Position numbers and translations under genes: made by a program. The notes below the pieces were generated by a model that saw only the letters and a program-made list of their open reading frames with translations, was not told the origin of the DNA and made no database searches. This document shows, piece by piece, positions 6,795 to 8,853 of a stretch of DNA of 8,853 nucleotides; positions within the stretch are counted from its first letter, which is position 1; each line of letters begins with the position of its first letter. Origin of the DNA: Burkholderiaceae bacterium (lineage in GTDB: Bacteria; Pseudomonadota; Gammaproteobacteria; Burkholderiales; Burkholderiaceae). The DNA lies in the NCBI GenBank assembly GCA_947371415.1, contig CANBPJ010000073.1, forward strand, positions 1-8,853, given 5' to 3'.

Positions 6795-7643
6795 TTATAA
6801 CTTCTTGGTAGGCGGTGGTTTTGGAGCTACCTTATAAAGCGGCTCAACTGCTGGCAGGAGAGCGGACAGCTGCTCAATTCTGGTTTCACCAGAGGGGTGA
6901 GTGGATAAAAATTCAGGTGAGCCCTTATCTTTTGTGGCTTTGATCATTTTTTGCCAAACGGTGATGGCGCCCATAGGGTTGTATCCAGCCCTTGCCGCTA
7001 GTTCCAGGCCAATTGCATCGGCCTCTGATTCGTTCTCTCTTGAGTTTGGCAATACAAATACGTAGTGAGCAACTTGATTGGCGGCACTGACTGCTGATCC
7101 GTAGCCACCAGCCGCAGCCATCGCAACATTCACCGCCAGGTTTTGTGCCATCGCTTGCGATACGCGCTCCCTGCCATGCTCTCTTAATGCGTGAGCGATT
7201 TCATGACCCATGATGGCGGCGATTTCATCATCACTCAAATTAAGTTGCTCAATAATGCCCGTGTAGAAAGTAATCTTCCCTCCTGGTGCACAAGTTGCAT
7301 TTAAGATGGGCGCATCAATCAAGGTAAGGCGCCAATCCCATTGCCTCGTGTCATCACGAAACTCTTGGGTCTGGGGAATGAGCCGGTTTGCAATTACCTT
7401 AAGACGATCGTAGGTCGGACCAGAAGTAACCAGTACATTTTTTTCTTTTGCTTTTTGATTCTGCTCGTTGTAACTCACTGCAGAGAGTCGCTCAACTTCA
7501 GCAGAAGAGACCATCATGAACTGAGTGCGGTTGATACCAACCGCCCCAGGGCGTGTGGTGTTAGCACAAGCCGAGAGGAGGGCGGTAATAGCAAGAACTA
7601 AATAAAGTTTGATGTGTAACTTATTTAAATTGAATATTTGCAT
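6795..7643 (-). CDS. M48-family zinc metalloprotease, outer-membrane lipoprotein (LoiP/YggG-like)
   Basis: The 282-residue product is a predicted periplasm-facing metallopeptidase of the M48 (Oma1/LoiP/BepA) family. It starts with a lipoprotein signal peptide: a basic N-region, a hydrophobic stretch at about 11-24 and the lipobox LSAC with Cys26. Residue +2 is Ala, not Asp, so outer-membrane sorting is expected. The catalytic motif HEIAH is at 147-151 (zinc ligands His147 and His151, catalytic Glu148), and the third ligand is probably Glu205 in ENESEAD. The conserved PGGKITFYTGI (120-130) and STHPS (247-251) are also present. The C-terminus is short and rich in Pro and Lys, without the TPR domain of BepA, so LoiP is the nearer relative. 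Such proteases act in outer-membrane protein quality control. No clear Shine-Dalgarno sequence precedes the ATG. It lies 22 bp after the upstream minus-strand gene and is probably co-transcribed with it. Confidence 0.92.
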   Translation of the reverse strand: MQIFNLNKLHIKLYLVLAITALLSACANTTRPGAVGINRTQFMMVSSAEVERLSAVSYNEQNQKAKEKNVLVTSGPTYDRLKVIANRLIPQTQEFRDDTRQWDWRLTLIDAPILNATCAPGGKITFYTGIIEQLNLSDDEIAAIMGHEIAHALREHGRERVSQAMAQNLAVNVAMAAAGGYGSAVSAANQVAHYVFVLPNSRENESEADAIGLELAARAGYNPMGAITVWQKMIKATKDKGSPEFLSTHPSGETRIEQLSALLPAVEPLYKVAPKPPPTKKL

Positions 7644-7665
7644 CTACAACATATTACTTTTTAAA

Positions 7666-8265
7666 TTATTTCTTCTTGGGGGTGGTGATTGATGCGGCCA
7701 TTGCATCAAAATAAATCACCCTTACTTGCTCGCCCACATTGACGTCGGCCAATAGCTGTGGATTCTTCACAGTTACTACAGTGACCTTGCCGCTTGGACC
7801 TTTAACCGAGACCAATTTCTTAGCGCGATCGACGGCGATAATGTCAGCAATGATCGTGGTTGTATTGGTGATGGTGCGAGTTGGTTTTTCTCCGGGCTTT
7901 GAAGTAAGTTCAGAAGAGGTTTCTACCTTGCTTCGAATGCCATCGCTTTTAGTCTTAATCAATTCAATCGCAACAGCTAATTCATAGGTAACGTTTAGGC
8001 GATCCCCTTTTTTGATTTGATCAAAGTTTTTGATCTCAGGGCCAGCAACAAACTTGGATTCACCTTCACTATTATTAAAGAAAATCGTACGTGTTTTCTT
8101 ATCAATCTTGGTTACCGTACCTTCGTATAGTTGGAAGATATTGTCCGTAACTGCTGCATCAACCACTACGGCATTTGCCGCTACCGGGGCTTGAGCCATT
8201 ACCAAGGTTGGGCCAGTCAGTAGGGCGGCAGCAAATAGACTAATTGGGGCAAATTTAATTTTCAT
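7666..8265 (-). CDS. Uncharacterised periplasmic protein with two internal repeats
   Basis: I do not recognise a named family. The 199-residue product has a classical signal peptide: MKIK, a hydrophobic core at about 7-22, and a likely signal peptidase I site after AQA at residue 26. The mature protein is soluble and beta-rich by composition. Residues 47-103 and 138-194 align without gaps at an offset of 91. Shared residues include Asp55/146, Gly68/159, Val73/164, Gly87/178, Val92/183, Tyr94/185, Ala97/188 and Ala99/190. This implies two copies of a small beta domain, perhaps OB-like, joined by a Thr/Ser-rich linker (about 112-137). There are no cysteines and no obvious catalytic motif. The start is supported by AAGGA (8271-8275) five bases before the ATG. 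It is the first gene of a minus-strand pair with the M48 lipoprotease and may be a periplasmic partner, but that is only inferred from position. Confidence 0.85.
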   Translation of the reverse strand: MKIKFAPISLFAAALLTGPTLVMAQAPVAANAVVVDAAVTDNIFQLYEGTVTKIDKKTRTIFFNNSEGESKFVAGPEIKNFDQIKKGDRLNVTYELAVAIELIKTKSDGIRSKVETSSELTSKPGEKPTRTITNTTTIIADIIAVDRAKKLVSVKGPSGKVTVVTVKNPQLLADVNVGEQVRVIYFDAMAASITTPKKK

Positions 8266-8419
8266 AATTTTCCTTAGTATTAAGTACTTCTATAGTTATA
8301 TTAGCGTATTTCCACCCCCTAAATTTGCTTTAAGTGCTACCGTTTGCCGCTCAAGGAAATTTATGGGCTTCTTTGATAACATCAGTTCTTTCTGAAGCGC
8401 TACACACCAAAGGAATCAG
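8266..8419. promoter_or_regulatory. Divergent intergenic region between the periplasmic-protein gene and hyi
   Basis: These 154 bp must hold promoters for both directions. On the minus strand TATAAC (8295-8300) is a fair -10 with only a weak -35 (TTTAGG, 8318-8323, 17-bp spacing). On the plus strand TATAGT (8291-8296) and TATATT (8297-8302) are AT-rich -10-like hexamers without a good -35. A short ORF with its own ribosome binding site lies at 8363-8395. The role as a promoter region is sure from gene orientation; the individual elements are not. Confidence 0.4.
8363..8395 (+). CDS. Possible 10-codon leader ORF upstream of hyi
   Basis: ATG at 8363 opens a 10-codon frame (MGFFDNISSF) ending in TGA at 8393-8395. 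AAGGA at 8353-8357 lies five bases before it, as good a ribosome binding site as that of hyi itself. The stop is 24 bp before the hyi ATG, in the same direction. It may be a translated leader peptide, a remnant of a longer gene (the start resembles MGLFDN-type protein N-termini) or chance. No hairpin or attenuator is visible between it and hyi. Confidence 0.2.
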   Translation: MGFFDNISSF

Positions 8420-8853
8420 ATGCCCCGTTTTGCCGCCAACCTCACGATGCTATTTACCGAAGTGCCCTTCTTGGAGCGCTTTGCGCTAGCCAAGACCGGC
8501 GGCTTTACAGCAGTCGAATTTCTCTTTCCTTATGCTTTTGATGCTCAAGAGATTAAATCAGCCTTAGATAACAATGCTTTAAAGCTGGTTTTGCATAACC
8601 TGCCTGCGGGAGACTGGGAAGCAGGAGAGCGTGGGATTGCCTGCTTGCCTGACCGCATTGCCGAGTTTCGCTCGGGAGTAGCCAAAGCAATTGAATACGC
8701 CAGTATCCTTGGCGTTCCACAATTGAACTGCTTAGCTGGTAAAGCCCCAGCAGGGGTTGATCCACAAGTGCTACACGATACCTTGGTAGGCAATCTTCAG
8801 TATGCGGCGAGCGAGCTGAAAAAAGCGGGTCTCAAACTCCTGATTGAACCAAT
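8420..8853 (+). CDS. hyi: Hydroxypyruvate isomerase, 3'-truncated by the window edge
   Basis: Hyi interconverts hydroxypyruvate and tartronate semialdehyde in glyoxylate and glycerate metabolism, in the cytoplasm. The first 144 residues are visible, of about 258 in E. coli Hyi. The N-terminus (MPRFAANLTMLFTEVPFLERF) matches E. coli MLRFSANLSMLFGE, and the block at residues 59-76, HNLPAGDWEAGERGIACL, is nearly identical to it. Glu143 in LLIEP corresponds to a predicted metal-binding catalytic glutamate of this xylose-isomerase-like TIM barrel. The second catalytic Glu lies beyond the window. AAAGGAA at 8409-8415 is a good ribosome binding site. The gene is divergent from the minus-strand periplasmic pair. 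A tartronate semialdehyde reductase gene often follows hyi, but this cannot be seen here. A broader Hyi/OtnI-family isomerase is the alternative. Confidence 0.93.
   Translation, partial: MPRFAANLTMLFTEVPFLERFALAKTGGFTAVEFLFPYAFDAQEIKSALDNNALKLVLHNLPAGDWEAGERGIACLPDRIAEFRSGVAKAIEYASILGVPQLNCLAGKAPAGVDPQVLHDTLVGNLQYAASELKKAGLKLLIEP

Noticed and set aside
6640..6837. Plus-strand 65-aa ORF with AVVQLVRISACHAEGRGFESRPLR
   Set aside because: It reads straight through tRNA-Asp and its terminator; this is another well-known tRNA-derived false protein.
8545..8793. Minus-strand 82-aa ORF opposite hyi
   Set aside because: The plus-strand frame matches Hyi closely over its whole visible length, so the antisense frame is a shadow.

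Overview
The window looks like ordinary core chromosome of a betaproteobacterium. Gene order (pyrG-kdsA-eno-ftsB), protein sequences of Burkholderiales type and moderate GC content suggest Burkholderiaceae, with Polynucleobacter or a close relative as the most likely genus. The genus is an inference from recall, not a database match. No phage, insertion sequence, CRISPR array, toxin system or other mobile DNA was seen. Coding density is high and codon use looks even throughout.

Left block (1-3881, plus strand): a tightly packed housekeeping cluster. It holds the 3' four fifths of pyrG (CTP synthase), kdsA (Kdo-8-phosphate synthase, metal-dependent class by its residues), eno (enolase) and ftsB (divisome protein). 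Gaps are 9, 34 and 21 bp, so co-transcription is likely. The products link nucleotide supply (CTP is also the donor for CMP-Kdo), LPS core synthesis, glycolysis (PEP is a KdsA substrate) and cell division.

Middle block (3892-6776): hslO (Hsp33 redox chaperone) lies on the minus strand, convergent with ftsB and divergent from gltX (glutamyl-tRNA synthetase). After gltX come three tRNA genes, Ala(GGC), Glu(TTC) and Asp(GTC), all with encoded CCA, closed by a strong intrinsic terminator. The gltX start is unusual: a promoter-like pair places the -10 element over the first ATG, which would make the message leaderless from the second ATG.

Right block (6795-8853): a minus-strand pair encodes two exported proteins. 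The first transcribed is an uncharacterised periplasmic protein with an internal duplication; the second is an M48-family zinc metalloprotease lipoprotein of the LoiP/YggG type. Divergent from them, across 154 bp that contains a possible 10-codon leader ORF, is the 5' part of hyi (hydroxypyruvate isomerase), which runs off the window.

I did not find a clearly novel system. The least explained items are the duplicated periplasmic protein next to the M48 lipoprotease, the small leader ORF before hyi, and the possible leaderless gltX start.
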